Assembly (NCBI RefSeq): GCF_014395225.1 | Contig: NZ_CP060723.1 | Location: 3,162,001 to 3,226,000 of the forward strand | Length of the DNA stretch: 64,000 nucleotides | Direction of reading: 5' to 3' | Source: Pedobacter roseus | GTDB taxonomy: Bacteria; Bacteroidota; Bacteroidia; Sphingobacteriales; Sphingobacteriaceae | Part shown: positions 52,295-61,967 of the stretch, piece by piece | How positions within the stretch are numbered: position 1 is the first letter of the stretch | Layout of the letters: every line of letters starts with the position of its first letter | Translations under genes and position numbers: made by a program | Notes under the pieces: generated by a model | Databases searched by the model: none | The model's input: the letters and a program-made list of their open reading frames with translations, nothing else | Told to the model about the DNA's origin: nothing

Positions 52295-53458
52295 CTAATG
52301 CCCCTCATCTTCTTCTGCATTTTTCACTTTACTCAAAATATCATAAGCGCCTTTTACCACCACTTTGGGTTTGGTTACTGTTTCTTCAAATGATACCTGC
52401 GTGTAGCCATTTTCGGCAACATTTGTTTTTACTTCCATCATGCGGTAACGATAAGCCAGTTTAGAGGCAGATTGTTCGATAAATACATATTTCTTGCCTT
52501 CAAATTCAACTATAGCAGCATCGGGCAAAGCTTCAACCTTGTTAGCACCGCTTTCTACATAGGCTTTAAGGTACATACCCGGGAGCAGTTGGGTATCTTC
52601 TTTATCTAAATGACAATGGATCTGAACAGTACGTTCTTTGCTAATTTCGCGACCGATTAAATGCACGGTTGCCATGCGTTCCTTTTCTTCGTTGGCCAGG
52701 GTAAAACGTACTTTCTGACCAATTTTAAGCTTGGGCACATCCTTTTCAAAAACGGTAAGCTCCGCATGTAAATGTTCGGTATCGGCAATTTTAAACAATT
52801 CATCAGTTGTGCTGGCAAAAGCACCAATATTGGTATTTACCTGCGTTACGTAACCTGCCATTGGCGCATAAAGGTTAAAGGTTTTTAATATCTTTCCTTT
52901 TTCTAAAGCAGCAAAATCAATGTTGATCAGCGAAAGTTTAGACCTTTGCCCCAATAAACGCGCACTTACACTCTGGTATTCGCTCCGGGCTTTTTGAAGT
53001 GCTTTTTTGGAGTTTACATTTTCTTTTGCCAACTCTTCCTGACGATCCAACTCCTGTGTTAAAAACTGTAACTGGCTTTTGTAATCCAGGTAATCCTGTT
53101 GCATCTGGATAAATTCGGGGTTTTGCATTACGGCGACCAATTCACCTTTTTTCACCCGCATTCCCTGCAACATGGAGGTACTTTTCACGATTCCTTCTAA
53201 AGGGGTAGAAATGGAAACCAAACTTTGTGGGGGCAGATCGAGCATTCCGTTTACCTTGGTGGTACCGCTCAGCTCTTTTAACTCAATTTCACCCAGAGTA
53301 ATTTCGGCCAGTTTATGTTGTTCTGGCGTTAAAGTAACAATATCGCTTTCCTCGTGAACTGTTTCTTTTTCTGGTGCTTTTTCTTCTTTAGGACTTCCAC
53401 AGGCAGTGAGGTAAAGCACTAAAGTTAACAGACTTAAATATTGATATATGGATTTCAT
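52295..53458 (-). CDS. RND periplasmic adaptor (CusB/CzcB-like), lipoprotein
   Basis: 387 residues. Lipobox LTAC with Cys20, then a membrane-fusion-protein architecture: barrel-sandwich (lipoyl-like) halves around YAPMAGYVTQVNTNIGAFAS, a helical hairpin (DYLDYKSQLQFLTQELDRQE), and C-terminal beta-barrel and proximal domains. It bridges the inner-membrane pump and the outer-membrane channel, and here would work with the CusA-TolC fusion 11 bp upstream. Confidence 0.94.
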   Translation of the reverse strand: MKSIYQYLSLLTLVLYLTACGSPKEEKAPEKETVHEESDIVTLTPEQHKLAEITLGEIELKELSGTTKVNGMLDLPPQSLVSISTPLEGIVKSTSMLQGMRVKKGELVAVMQNPEFIQMQQDYLDYKSQLQFLTQELDRQEELAKENVNSKKALQKARSEYQSVSARLLGQRSKLSLINIDFAALEKGKILKTFNLYAPMAGYVTQVNTNIGAFASTTDELFKIADTEHLHAELTVFEKDVPKLKIGQKVRFTLANEEKERMATVHLIGREISKERTVQIHCHLDKEDTQLLPGMYLKAYVESGANKVEALPDAAIVEFEGKKYVFIEQSASKLAYRYRMMEVKTNVAENGYTQVSFEETVTKPKVVVKGAYDILSKVKNAEEDEGH

Positions 53459-53469
53459 GTTCTTCTTAA

Positions 53470-56400
53470 TTATAATGAATTGGAATTACCGGTGAGGAAT
53501 TCGATGTGGTTAATGCTCTGGTTAAGCTGTAATAAAGCCATCAGGTTACTTTCATAAATGGTGTTTACCTGCTTTAAATTGAGCAAATATTCGGAATAAC
53601 CGATTTCCCCGTTCTGGTAAGCAATGCGGCTGTTCTTTAAAATCAATGCGGCATTTGGCAGCGCTGAGGATTGAAAATAACCATAGCGGTCTTTGTTTTT
53701 AATGTATTCGCGGAGTACCTGCTGATATTGTCCGGTTAACCTGCGCTCCTGCAGGTCAAGATCACTGGTGGCAATATCTTTACTAATGGCTGCCGCTTTA
53801 GCCTTTGCCGAATAAGATTTATAGAACAATGGAAAAGCCAATCCTACCTGAAAACCCTGAAAACGTTTATCCTGACCAAAATACACCTCACTGCCATTTA
53901 CATTCTGAAAACCGGTAAGCGATTGGTTAAAATAGCCCAAAGTAATATCAGGAAGCGCTTTTGCCAGTTCGACTTTGCGCTGTTTATCGGCGATAACAAT
54001 CTGCTGCCTGAAATAAGCCAATAGCGGATTATCTTTTACGGAGGCACTATCTGATACCGGAACGATACTTTTTTCTTTAAGGTCTTTTTCGCTAATATTT
54101 ATCGTACTTCCCAAAAGTGTGGCAAGCTGACTGTTGTAAATTTCGATATCAGCCCTGTTCTGTTCCAACTGACTTTGTACTTCTTTCAACTGGGTTTCTG
54201 CCGCTACTTTCTCTAAAAGATTACCTTCTCCGGTTTTATATTTCAGCGAGGCTGATTTAACAAAACCTTTATAAATGCTATCCTGCTGTAACAACAGTTT
54301 ATCTTTAGAATAAAGGTATTGGAGATTGGTGTAAACGGTTTTCACCTGGTAAACCAACTCATTTTTAGTCGACGCCACCTGAAACTGGCTCGCCTTGATT
54401 CGCTCATCTCCCAGTGCCGAATTTGCTGAAAAAAGCGTAGGAAAAGGAATGGTTTGCGAGAGCGTGAAGTTCTTGTCGTTCTTGATCAGGCTATTGTATT
54501 GCCCATACATCATTGAGATATCGGTTTTGGGCATTTCGAAAGCTGTTTTCTTTAACTGTTCCTGTAAATCCACGTTCAAACTAGCATTACTAACCACTTT
54601 GTTATTTTGCAGTGCTGATGATACCGCCTGATTTAAGCTTAAATCTGTAGTTTGCGCCTGTGAAGATGGAACCGCAAATAAAGATGTAATTAAGATAAAC
54701 AAACCAGCCACCGGAGCAATTTTAATTTTTTTCTTCCCCATTTTTTCTATCCAGATGTAAAGGATAGGCAGTACCAATAAAGTAAGTAAGGTGGCAGAAA
54801 GCAAACCACCAATTACCACGGTTGCCAATGGACGTTGCACTTCTGCACCGCTTCCGCCTGAAATCGCCATCGGTAAAAAACCTAATGAGGCCACTAGCGC
54901 AGTCATAATAACCGGACGAAGCCTTATCGAAGTTCCGGTTTTGATAATTTCTATTATATCTGTCATTCCTTCTTTTTTTAACCTGTTAAATTCACTAATG
55001 AGTACGATCCCGTTGAGTACGGCTACACCAAACAGGGCAATAAAACCGATGCCTGCCGAGATGCTAAAAGGCATTCCCCTTGCCCATAATGCCAATACGC
55101 CACCAATGGCCGATAAAGGAATGGCGGTAAAGATTAATAAGGCATGTTTAATGGATGAAAAGGTGAGGTAAAGCAATAATAAAATCAGCAGTAAAGCCAA
55201 AGGAACAGCAATAGCGAGCCTTTTATTTGCGGCCTGCAGGTTTTCGAAAGTACCGCCAAAAGTTGGATAATAACCCGGCGCAAATTTCACTTCATTATCT
55301 ATTTTCTGCTGGATTTCTTTCACAATGCTCTCTACATCCCTTCCCCTTACGTTAAAACCAACGGTAATTCGCCTTTTGGCATCATCACGCTGTATCTGGT
55401 TAGGGCCTTCTTTATAATCGATATCGGCCAGCTGTTCTAAAGGGATTTGGTTTCCGTTGGGAGCGGTAACGAAAAGATTTTTCACATCCTCCAGCGACTG
55501 TCTGTTTTCTTTTTCCAAACGTATCACCATATCGAAACGTTTCTCGCCTTCAAATACCAATCCAGCCACTTCACCTGCAAAACCAGAGCGGATAGCGGTA
55601 TTCACATCTTCTATATTAAGCCCAAATTGCGCGATTTTATCCCTGTGAAACTTAATGATCACCTGCGGAAGTCCTGAGGCCTGCTCTACATAAACATCCT
55701 GAGCACCTTCTATTTTACCTGCGATTGCACCAATTTTTGAAGCATAACTGCTCAGTTTGGCAAAATCTTCTCCGTAAACTTTGATTACTACATCCTGCCG
55801 TGCCCCCGTCATCAGCTCATTAAAACGCATCTGGATAGGCTGTTGAAAACCAAAGGTTACCCCGGGAATATATTGTTCGAGCTTTTGCTGCATTTTCTGT
55901 GCAAGTTCTTCTCTTGTTGAAGCGCTTGTCCAATCGCTTTTATCTTTCAGGATGATCATGAGGTCGCAGGCTTCAACCGGCATCGGGTCAGTAGGAATTT
56001 CACTCGAACCGATCTTCCCGATTACTTCCTTTACCTCCGGGAAATTGGCTTTTAGCACTTTTGCAGCACGGGTTGAGGCCTCGATAGTCTGCGATAAACT
56101 GCTTCCGGTGAGTACCCGCGTTTCTACGGCAAAGTCTCCTTCTTCTAAAGTGGGGATAAATTCGGCGCCCAGGTAATTGAAAATGATTAAACAGATGGCA
56201 AATAGTGCCAGTGCAATACCTACCACCAATACCCTTGCCCTGATGGCAAAATTGAGCAATGGCGTGTAAACCCGCTGGAAGAAAGCCATAATCCTATCGG
56301 AAATGTTCCTTTTCGTACTAATGGTTTTGTTGAGGAACAGCGCACTCATCATGGGTACATAAGTGAGTGATAGAATAAAGGCACCAAGAATGGCAAAAGC

Positions 56401-57843
56401 AACGGTTTGTGCCATTGGCCTGAACATTTTGCCTTCAATACCCACCAAAGCAAGAATAGGCAGATAAACGATTAGGATAATGATCTCACCGAAAGCCGCA
56501 CTGTTTCGAATTTTTGAGGCCGATTCGAAAATCTCTGCATCCATTTCCTGTTGAGTTAGCCGGTTTCTGTTTTTGCGGAGGCCAAGGTGATGGAGCGATG
56601 CTTCTACGATAATCACTGCACCATCTACAATCAATCCAAAATCTATTGCCCCAAGGCTCATCAGGTTTCCGCTTACGCCAAAAAGGTTCATTAAACATAC
56701 GGCAAACAACATCGCCAGTGGAATTATTGAAGCTACAATCAAGCCTGCGCGGAAATTACCCAACAGCAACACCAATACAAAGATCACAATCAAAGCACCT
56801 TCTGCAAGGTTTTTGGTTACTGTACCAATGGCGCTGTTTACGAGTTTGGTGCGATCGAGAAAGGGTTCTACCACAACACCTTCGGGCAGGTTTTTGGAGA
56901 TCTGCGTCATTCTGGCTTTCACATTGGCAATTACCTTTGATGAATTGGCACCTTTTAACATCATTACCACAGCACCAACCACTTCACCCTGATCGTTCCT
57001 CGTCATGGCGCCATAGCGGGTTGCCGCACCAATTCGTACTTCGGCCACATTACGGATCAACACCGGGATGCTGTTCGCATTGGTGCGCACCACAATGTTT
57101 TCGATATCTTCGATGCTGTTGATCAAACCTTCGCTCCTGATAAAATAAGCGTTTGGTTTCTTATCGATGTAAGCACCCCCCGTATTCTGGTTATTCTTTT
57201 CGAGCGCGGTAAATATATCACTGATGGAAATATCCATACTCCGGAGTTTATCTGGATTGAGGGCAATTTCGTATTGTTTGAGGTATCCCCCAAAACTGCT
57301 TACATCGGCTATTCCCTCTACCCCTAAAAGCTGCCTGCGTACAATCCAATCCTGAATGGTACGGAGTTCGGTAGCATCATATTTTTTTTCGTATCCTTTT
57401 TTGGGGTGGATTACATATTGATAAATCTCCCCCAAACCAGTGGTTAAAGGCGCAACCTCTGGCGTTCCTATTCCTTTTGGGATATTCCTTTCTACTTCGG
57501 ACAAGCGTTCGCTCACCTGTTGCCTCGCCCAGTAAATCTCTACGTTTTCTTTAAAAACAACGGTAACTACCGAAAGTCCGAAGCGGCTAAAAGAACGGAT
57601 TTCTTCGATGCCGGGTATGGTGGCCATGGTTTGTTCTACCGGATAGGTTACAAACCTTTCGATATCCTCGGCCCCGTTGCTGGGCGAATTGGTAATAATC
57701 TGTACCTGGTTATTGGTAATATCAGGAAGTGCATCAATTGGCAGTTGCTTTAAGGAATATATGCCCCAGGCAATCAACGCCAGCATCATAATCCCCACCA
57801 GCAATTTCTGCCTGATGGAGAACTGTATTATTTTGTTCAGCAT
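53470..57843 (-). CDS. CusA/CzcA-type heavy-metal RND pump fused to a TolC-like channel
   Basis: 1457 residues from ATG 57843 (a TTG at 57858 is in frame). Residues 1-1035 are a complete HME-RND pump: 12 TM helices, IDFGLIVDGAVIIVEA in the proton-relay region, VPMMSALFLN and AIPLSAIGGVLALWARG. Residues 1036-1065 read like a signal peptide (KIKIAPVAGLFILITSLFAV, then SSQA) and 1066-1457 are a TolC/outer-membrane factor with paired coiled coils. Inner- and outer-membrane parts on one chain would have to span the periplasm or be cut at the SQA site. There is no stop or frameshift at the join. Operon with the adaptor. Confidence 0.93.
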   Translation of the reverse strand: MLNKIIQFSIRQKLLVGIMMLALIAWGIYSLKQLPIDALPDITNNQVQIITNSPSNGAEDIERFVTYPVEQTMATIPGIEEIRSFSRFGLSVVTVVFKENVEIYWARQQVSERLSEVERNIPKGIGTPEVAPLTTGLGEIYQYVIHPKKGYEKKYDATELRTIQDWIVRRQLLGVEGIADVSSFGGYLKQYEIALNPDKLRSMDISISDIFTALEKNNQNTGGAYIDKKPNAYFIRSEGLINSIEDIENIVVRTNANSIPVLIRNVAEVRIGAATRYGAMTRNDQGEVVGAVVMMLKGANSSKVIANVKARMTQISKNLPEGVVVEPFLDRTKLVNSAIGTVTKNLAEGALIVIFVLVLLLGNFRAGLIVASIIPLAMLFAVCLMNLFGVSGNLMSLGAIDFGLIVDGAVIIVEASLHHLGLRKNRNRLTQQEMDAEIFESASKIRNSAAFGEIIILIVYLPILALVGIEGKMFRPMAQTVAFAILGAFILSLTYVPMMSALFLNKTISTKRNISDRIMAFFQRVYTPLLNFAIRARVLVVGIALALFAICLIIFNYLGAEFIPTLEEGDFAVETRVLTGSSLSQTIEASTRAAKVLKANFPEVKEVIGKIGSSEIPTDPMPVEACDLMIILKDKSDWTSASTREELAQKMQQKLEQYIPGVTFGFQQPIQMRFNELMTGARQDVVIKVYGEDFAKLSSYASKIGAIAGKIEGAQDVYVEQASGLPQVIIKFHRDKIAQFGLNIEDVNTAIRSGFAGEVAGLVFEGEKRFDMVIRLEKENRQSLEDVKNLFVTAPNGNQIPLEQLADIDYKEGPNQIQRDDAKRRITVGFNVRGRDVESIVKEIQQKIDNEVKFAPGYYPTFGGTFENLQAANKRLAIAVPLALLLILLLLYLTFSSIKHALLIFTAIPLSAIGGVLALWARGMPFSISAGIGFIALFGVAVLNGIVLISEFNRLKKEGMTDIIEIIKTGTSIRLRPVIMTALVASLGFLPMAISGGSGAEVQRPLATVVIGGLLSATLLTLLVLPILYIWIEKMGKKKIKIAPVAGLFILITSLFAVPSSQAQTTDLSLNQAVSSALQNNKVVSNASLNVDLQEQLKKTAFEMPKTDISMMYGQYNSLIKNDKNFTLSQTIPFPTLFSANSALGDERIKASQFQVASTKNELVYQVKTVYTNLQYLYSKDKLLLQQDSIYKGFVKSASLKYKTGEGNLLEKVAAETQLKEVQSQLEQNRADIEIYNSQLATLLGSTINISEKDLKEKSIVPVSDSASVKDNPLLAYFRQQIVIADKQRKVELAKALPDITLGYFNQSLTGFQNVNGSEVYFGQDKRFQGFQVGLAFPLFYKSYSAKAKAAAISKDIATSDLDLQERRLTGQYQQVLREYIKNKDRYGYFQSSALPNAALILKNSRIAYQNGEIGYSEYLLNLKQVNTIYESNLMALLQLNQSINHIEFLTGNSNSL

Positions 57844-57954
57844 TATGGGTATAATCAAAAATTAATGAATAGCAGGATGACATACGCTTGGGACTAAAAC
57901 CCTTGCGTGGTGCAGGCTAAAATTTATGGCCTTAGGCCATATAGGAAATATTAA

Positions 57955-58272
57955 TTATACGAGTTTAGGCGGTTGCCAAACATCAACAGGCTGTTTTTTT
58001 AAATCAGAGCAGTAAAAGCCCGGGTAAGATTGCTGAAAAACAGGAACGACCACTGTAGTTGTTTTTTCAAGAGGGAAATGTTGTGCCACTGAACAGCAGG
58101 CACAGCTGCAAAACGGCGGACACATTTCGCCACCAGCATGCTCGCCTTTGGCCGCATCGCGGTGCACAACAGTTTCGAACTGAGCGCTTGTAACCATATC
58201 ATCCCTATCCTGGCAAGGCGTAACGCCCAGAAGGATGAGATAAACGGAAAATAAAAGCACAAAGTATTTCAT
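57955..58272 (-). CDS. DUF6660-family small cysteine-rich exported protein
   Basis: 105 residues from ATG 58272. N-terminal signal-like helix (YFVLLFSVYLILLGVTPC), then a mature part with a His in HAGGEMCPPFCSCACCSV: four or five clustered cysteines beside His residues, an arrangement suited to soft-metal binding. Directly upstream of the heavy-metal pump on the same strand, so it may sense or hand over metal. An overlapping frame is a shadow. DUF6660 proteins typically precede such efflux operons. Confidence 0.82.
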   Translation of the reverse strand: MKYFVLLFSVYLILLGVTPCQDRDDMVTSAQFETVVHRDAAKGEHAGGEMCPPFCSCACCSVAQHFPLEKTTTVVVPVFQQSYPGFYCSDLKKQPVDVWQPPKLV

Positions 58273-58646
58273 TGGGAGCAAATGTAGTGAATATTACGCG
58301 AAAAGCGGAGAGGGTTCCCCCTATCCGCCCACCGGCACCTCAATTTCATTAAGTTAAGCTATCGGCACGGGTGAAAATAATTTAACCACAGATAAAAAGG
58401 ATGCACACAGATGTAAAAATCCGTGTTTATCTGTGTACATCTGTGGTTAAAACCTTAACTTAATGACATTGACCGGCATCTTTCCCCCGAAAAGGCCTGT
58501 AAAACAAATATCGCACCTGCAATTTGTCCATCGCTATCCACACCCTCCTATCCGGCATAGAAGATTTTCGCAGGAAAAAGCACGATTTTTTTTGTATTGC
58601 CATAGGTTTTTACAAGAAAGGATTAAATATTTTTCATTTGGTGTTA
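58273..58646. other. Non-coding gap with a CACAGAT palindrome
   Basis: The gap separates the GH2 gene (left) from the metal efflux operon (right), both minus strand. Contains the palindrome at 58381-58451 and little else. No gene is supported; a 72-codon plus-strand frame (58463-58681) overlaps the GH2 gene end and lacks support. Confidence 0.7.
58381..58451. repeat. CACAGAT-type palindromic repeat, better-preserved copy
   Basis: TTTAACCACAGAT (58381-58393) pairs with ATCTGTGGTTAAA (58439-58451), and ACACAGAT / ATCCGTGT pair inside. Shares AACCACAGATAAAAAGGATG with 14063. This element is known from many bacterial genomes. Confidence 0.85.
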
Positions 58647-61400
58647 TTAATGAACAAAATCGAAAAGTAAAGTCCCGTTGAAGGTTTTACCTTCCGTTTT
58701 ATTCTTCTGACTTTGAGGCCCCATCACTAAAGCCGACTGGAATTTGGTGCCTATGGCACTGATGCCTTTTAAGAAACCTATACTTCCTTCGGGGAAAGCG
58801 GGTTCTACATTGTTATTGCTTAGCGCAGCAGCTTCACGTGCGGGGAGGTACATTTGCAGGTAGGTATCCTGATCGGGAATATAAACGGTAAATGCCGCCT
58901 CCTTATTTTCTACCACTACCCAGTTTACTTCTGCATGATAACCTTTAAATTCGGGGTATCCCCAAGTTTCACCTGTAATCGAATTGTTATAAGCTTTTTG
59001 CCAAACGCCAAATTGCGGGCCTTTTAACCTGTTTTTCCAAACACGATACGGACCACGGCCAAGGTATTTAATCCCTGTAATTTTTTCTTCCGGATAATTA
59101 AAAGTAATGCCTATATAATCAGCATCTCCCTGCTGGCTGAATTCATATTCGAGTTTTACCAGTTTTCCGGGTTCAAATGTCCATTTTGCATGCAGGTTGC
59201 CCGTACCCTGATAGTCAGATTCTACAATGTATTTTTGTCCCTCGGCTTTAAAGCTGAATTTTTTCAATGCTGTATTTACACCAGCTAACAAAGGGCCATT
59301 TGATAAGGAAATATTCGCGTTGGGTTTAGCTACTTTTTCCAGATAACCGGTTGTTTTATCAAAATAATAGGTATTGCCATCCTGTTTTACTAAAAGTGAT
59401 GAACCTGTTTCTTCAGCTTTTGCAACAGCACCAGAAGTCGTATTTTCTTGTTTAGCGGTAATCAGTTGAGCAGTTTTTATCGGCCAGCTCCAGGTAAATA
59501 TTTCTTTCTGATCGGGACCATAAGCGGTTAAATACAAAGCATCACTCTGCGACCATGATTGAGGCAAGGGCAAATTGAGTGTGCCTTTTGTGCCAGGTTT
59601 AAGGTTTGAGGTAGCAGATCCGGTTGCAGTGATAATTGCCTTTGTTGAGGCATCTTTGGCGGTAGGAAAATTAACCAGTTTCCATTTAAAAGTGCATTTA
59701 TCAAGGCTGGTGAAAGCGAACCTGTTGGCTATGGGGATTTTACCATTAAATTTTTCATCAATTTTTGGAAGATCGACAAAAACCGGCGACCATATTTCTT
59801 TTATAGTATAAAAGCTGCCTTCTTTTTCGCGGTGAGGGCCAACAATACCATCTGGTGCGTGGTTTCCGTCACCATCGTAAATGCCATTCTTATCCGTTCT
59901 GATCACATTTTCATCCACTAATGCCCATATAAAGCCACCTGCACCGTGTGGATGAATCAGCATCTGGTTCCAGAAATCATCCAAAGCTGCACCTGCACCA
60001 CCATCGTAAAGGGCATGCATAAATTCAGTCGGGAAGAAAACTTCCTTTCCCGATGTAGCCGCTTTAACCATGTAATTGTAATCGGGATAGTGTTTGGTAT
60101 CCGTTCCGTTAAATTTCTCCCAAGGGTGAATTACAGTACGTTTTTGCGGATCGTATAAGGCATAATCGTTATCGAGATCGGTATTAAAACCGCCTTCATT
60201 GCCATTGGCCCAAAATATAATGGATGGGTGGTTCACATCCCTGATCACCAGTTCCTTAACCAATCGGTGCCCGACAGTATTATCATATTTAGCCTGCCAG
60301 CCCGTTAATTCATTAATTACATAGAGCCCTAACGAATCGCAAACATCCAAAAATTCGGCATCGGGTGGGTAATGCGACATTCGTACAGCATTCATATTCA
60401 TTTCCTTCATCAGCCTTACATCCATCAAATGTACCGCAGGACTTAATGTACGTCCGGTTTCGGGCCAGAAACTGTGGCGGTTAACCCCTTTTAAAAGTAT
60501 TTTAACGCCATTAACATAAAAACCATCCCCATTGCGTACTTCCAGCGTACGAAAACCAAATTTTTGTTTCACCTGATGAACGAGCTTTTGCTGATTTATA
60601 ATCCGAACCACCACCTGATATAAATTCGGAAATTCTGAACTCCACAGCAAAGGATGCGAAAGACTGGATTTTAATTTTTGGGTACTATCAACTGGGTTTG
60701 CTTTTATCGAAAACGGCTTACCCACATTTTCGCCATTCAAATTCTTTACCTGGGCTTCGATTATATCGTTTGCATTTAGATTTTGGCCATATACATCAAC
60801 CTGAAATGAACCATCTGCCTTTGCATCAACCGCAACCCTTTCTATAAATTTATTTGGAACGGTTTCGAGATAAACAGGCCTGAAAATACCACCGAAAACC
60901 CAAAAATCACTTTTCCTTTCTGCATTATTGATGGAAGCATTAGCAGACATCTTATCTACTGTAACTTCTAACAAATTCTTTCCTCCAGGTTTTAAAAGTT
61001 TTGTAATATCATATTTGAAACGGTAAAATCCTCCCTGATGCACATCTCCGGCTAATTTCCCATTAATGGTTACCTTGGTGTCCGTCATAGCACCTTCAAA
61101 CACGATAAATACCTTTTTCCCGGTTATTTTACCTGTTGCAAACTCATGGCGGTAAATACCCTGCTCTTTGGCTTTGTCTTTATCATGCCCGTAATTGTAA
61201 CTTCCAAAGCCTTGTAATTCCCAGTTGGAAGGTACTTGTATTTTGGTCCATACGCCGCTTTTACGGCCAGCTGTACAATAAAAATCCCATTGTTTAGTAT
61301 GGTCTTTATCTGTTCCCGAAAGGTAAGTTCTGGTGGTTTCCTGCGAAAAAACATGGTATGAAACCAATAATAAAAGCAAAGGGAATAATCTTTTGATCAT
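58647..61400 (-). CDS. Glycoside hydrolase family 2 (beta-galactosidase-like)
   Basis: 917 residues with a signal peptide (1-19, ending VFS-QE), so periplasmic. GH2 architecture: sugar-binding jelly roll (about 25-180), Ig-like domain (185-285), TIM barrel (290-560) and C-terminal beta domains. Acid/base Glu402 in WANGNEGGF and nucleophile Glu459 in FPTEFMHA. It removes terminal beta-linked sugars (galactose, glucuronate or mannose by subgroup), and the specificity cannot be read with confidence. No SusC/D genes are beside it. Confidence 0.94.
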   Translation of the reverse strand: MIKRLFPLLLLLVSYHVFSQETTRTYLSGTDKDHTKQWDFYCTAGRKSGVWTKIQVPSNWELQGFGSYNYGHDKDKAKEQGIYRHEFATGKITGKKVFIVFEGAMTDTKVTINGKLAGDVHQGGFYRFKYDITKLLKPGGKNLLEVTVDKMSANASINNAERKSDFWVFGGIFRPVYLETVPNKFIERVAVDAKADGSFQVDVYGQNLNANDIIEAQVKNLNGENVGKPFSIKANPVDSTQKLKSSLSHPLLWSSEFPNLYQVVVRIINQQKLVHQVKQKFGFRTLEVRNGDGFYVNGVKILLKGVNRHSFWPETGRTLSPAVHLMDVRLMKEMNMNAVRMSHYPPDAEFLDVCDSLGLYVINELTGWQAKYDNTVGHRLVKELVIRDVNHPSIIFWANGNEGGFNTDLDNDYALYDPQKRTVIHPWEKFNGTDTKHYPDYNYMVKAATSGKEVFFPTEFMHALYDGGAGAALDDFWNQMLIHPHGAGGFIWALVDENVIRTDKNGIYDGDGNHAPDGIVGPHREKEGSFYTIKEIWSPVFVDLPKIDEKFNGKIPIANRFAFTSLDKCTFKWKLVNFPTAKDASTKAIITATGSATSNLKPGTKGTLNLPLPQSWSQSDALYLTAYGPDQKEIFTWSWPIKTAQLITAKQENTTSGAVAKAEETGSSLLVKQDGNTYYFDKTTGYLEKVAKPNANISLSNGPLLAGVNTALKKFSFKAEGQKYIVESDYQGTGNLHAKWTFEPGKLVKLEYEFSQQGDADYIGITFNYPEEKITGIKYLGRGPYRVWKNRLKGPQFGVWQKAYNNSITGETWGYPEFKGYHAEVNWVVVENKEAAFTVYIPDQDTYLQMYLPAREAAALSNNNVEPAFPEGSIGFLKGISAIGTKFQSALVMGPQSQKNKTEGKTFNGTLLFDFVH

Positions 61401-61557
61401 GATATATTTGGGATTAGCATTAAACCATCCTGAAATTTAATTGCCTTTTTTAGGCCTTTAAATCTGGCGTTTACAAGATAATGGAATTTATGCTGATGTA
61501 GAACCAGTTAACTACTTTGATACAATAGCCGGTTCAAAAACCATACAAAAACAAAAA

Positions 61558-61581
61558 GCCTTCAGCTGTAAGGCTGAAGGC
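61558..61581 (-). terminator. Terminator of the Hc1-like gene
   Basis: GCCTTCAGC (61558-61566) and GCTGAAGGC (61573-61581) form a perfect 9-bp stem with a 6-nt loop. On the minus strand TTTTTGTTTTTG follows. It lies 31 bp after the stop. Confidence 0.92.
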
Positions 61582-61611
61582 TTTCGTTTTTCCCAAAACG
61601 CAATAATTTAA

Positions 61612-61791
61612 TTATTTCGCGCTATTTTTTTTCTCTGTTACTTCAGCTCTGATATCCTGAGCTAAAACTTTAAGATCTTGCATTGCTTTACGTACACGTG
61701 TACCTGCAGCAGCATTTCCACCATCATAAAACTTGGTTACATCTGCCTCAACTGAAGCGATCAGATTCTGTACTTCTTTAAATTTGTCCAT
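61612..61791 (-). CDS. Histone H1-like (Hc1-family) protein
   Basis: 59 residues read from the minus strand: MDKFKEVQNLIASVEADVTK, then FYDGGNAAAGTRVRKAMQDL, ending with a helix and KKNSAK. It matches the small Hc1-type proteins that Bacteroidota carry. They share the conserved N-terminal region of chlamydial histone-like Hc1 but not its long basic tail, so DNA compaction is not assured. Monocistronic with a strong terminator and a good -7 box. Confidence 0.85.
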   Translation of the reverse strand: MDKFKEVQNLIASVEADVTKFYDGGNAAAGTRVRKAMQDLKVLAQDIRAEVTEKKNSAK

Positions 61792-61868
61792 AATGTTTTT
61801 TTCTTATTAGGATGATAGACCATCCATAATTCATTTTTTATACGCTCTGCTCAACAATAAGCAGGCCG

Positions 61869-61876
61869 CAAAACTA
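61869..61876 (-). promoter_or_regulatory. Predicted -7 box for the Hc1-like gene
   Basis: TAGTTTTG on the minus strand is an exact TAnnTTTG match, giving a ~70-nt leader. The leader holds a small inverted repeat GGATG-N6-CATCC close to the start. Confidence 0.5.
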
Positions 61877-61967
61877 ATCATTTTATTTACAATCAGCTGT
61901 TACAGCCCAATAAAGACGTTTTTTTAGGCGATTTATTGCAAACAAGGTGCAATTTTGTCCTGTTGCA

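Noticed and set aside
56646..57122. 158-codon plus-strand frame, rich in His/Gln/Leu/Ser
   Set aside because: Lies wholly opposite the conserved RND pump gene; composition is typical of an antisense shadow.
53470..57843. CusA-TolC fusion as a sequencing or assembly error
   Set aside because: The frame is continuous with normal codon use across the join, and fusions of this kind are known in Bacteroidota.
57999..58262. 87-codon minus-strand frame overlapping DUF6660
   Set aside because: Second frame of the same bases; the DUF6660 frame has the signal peptide and Cys cluster.
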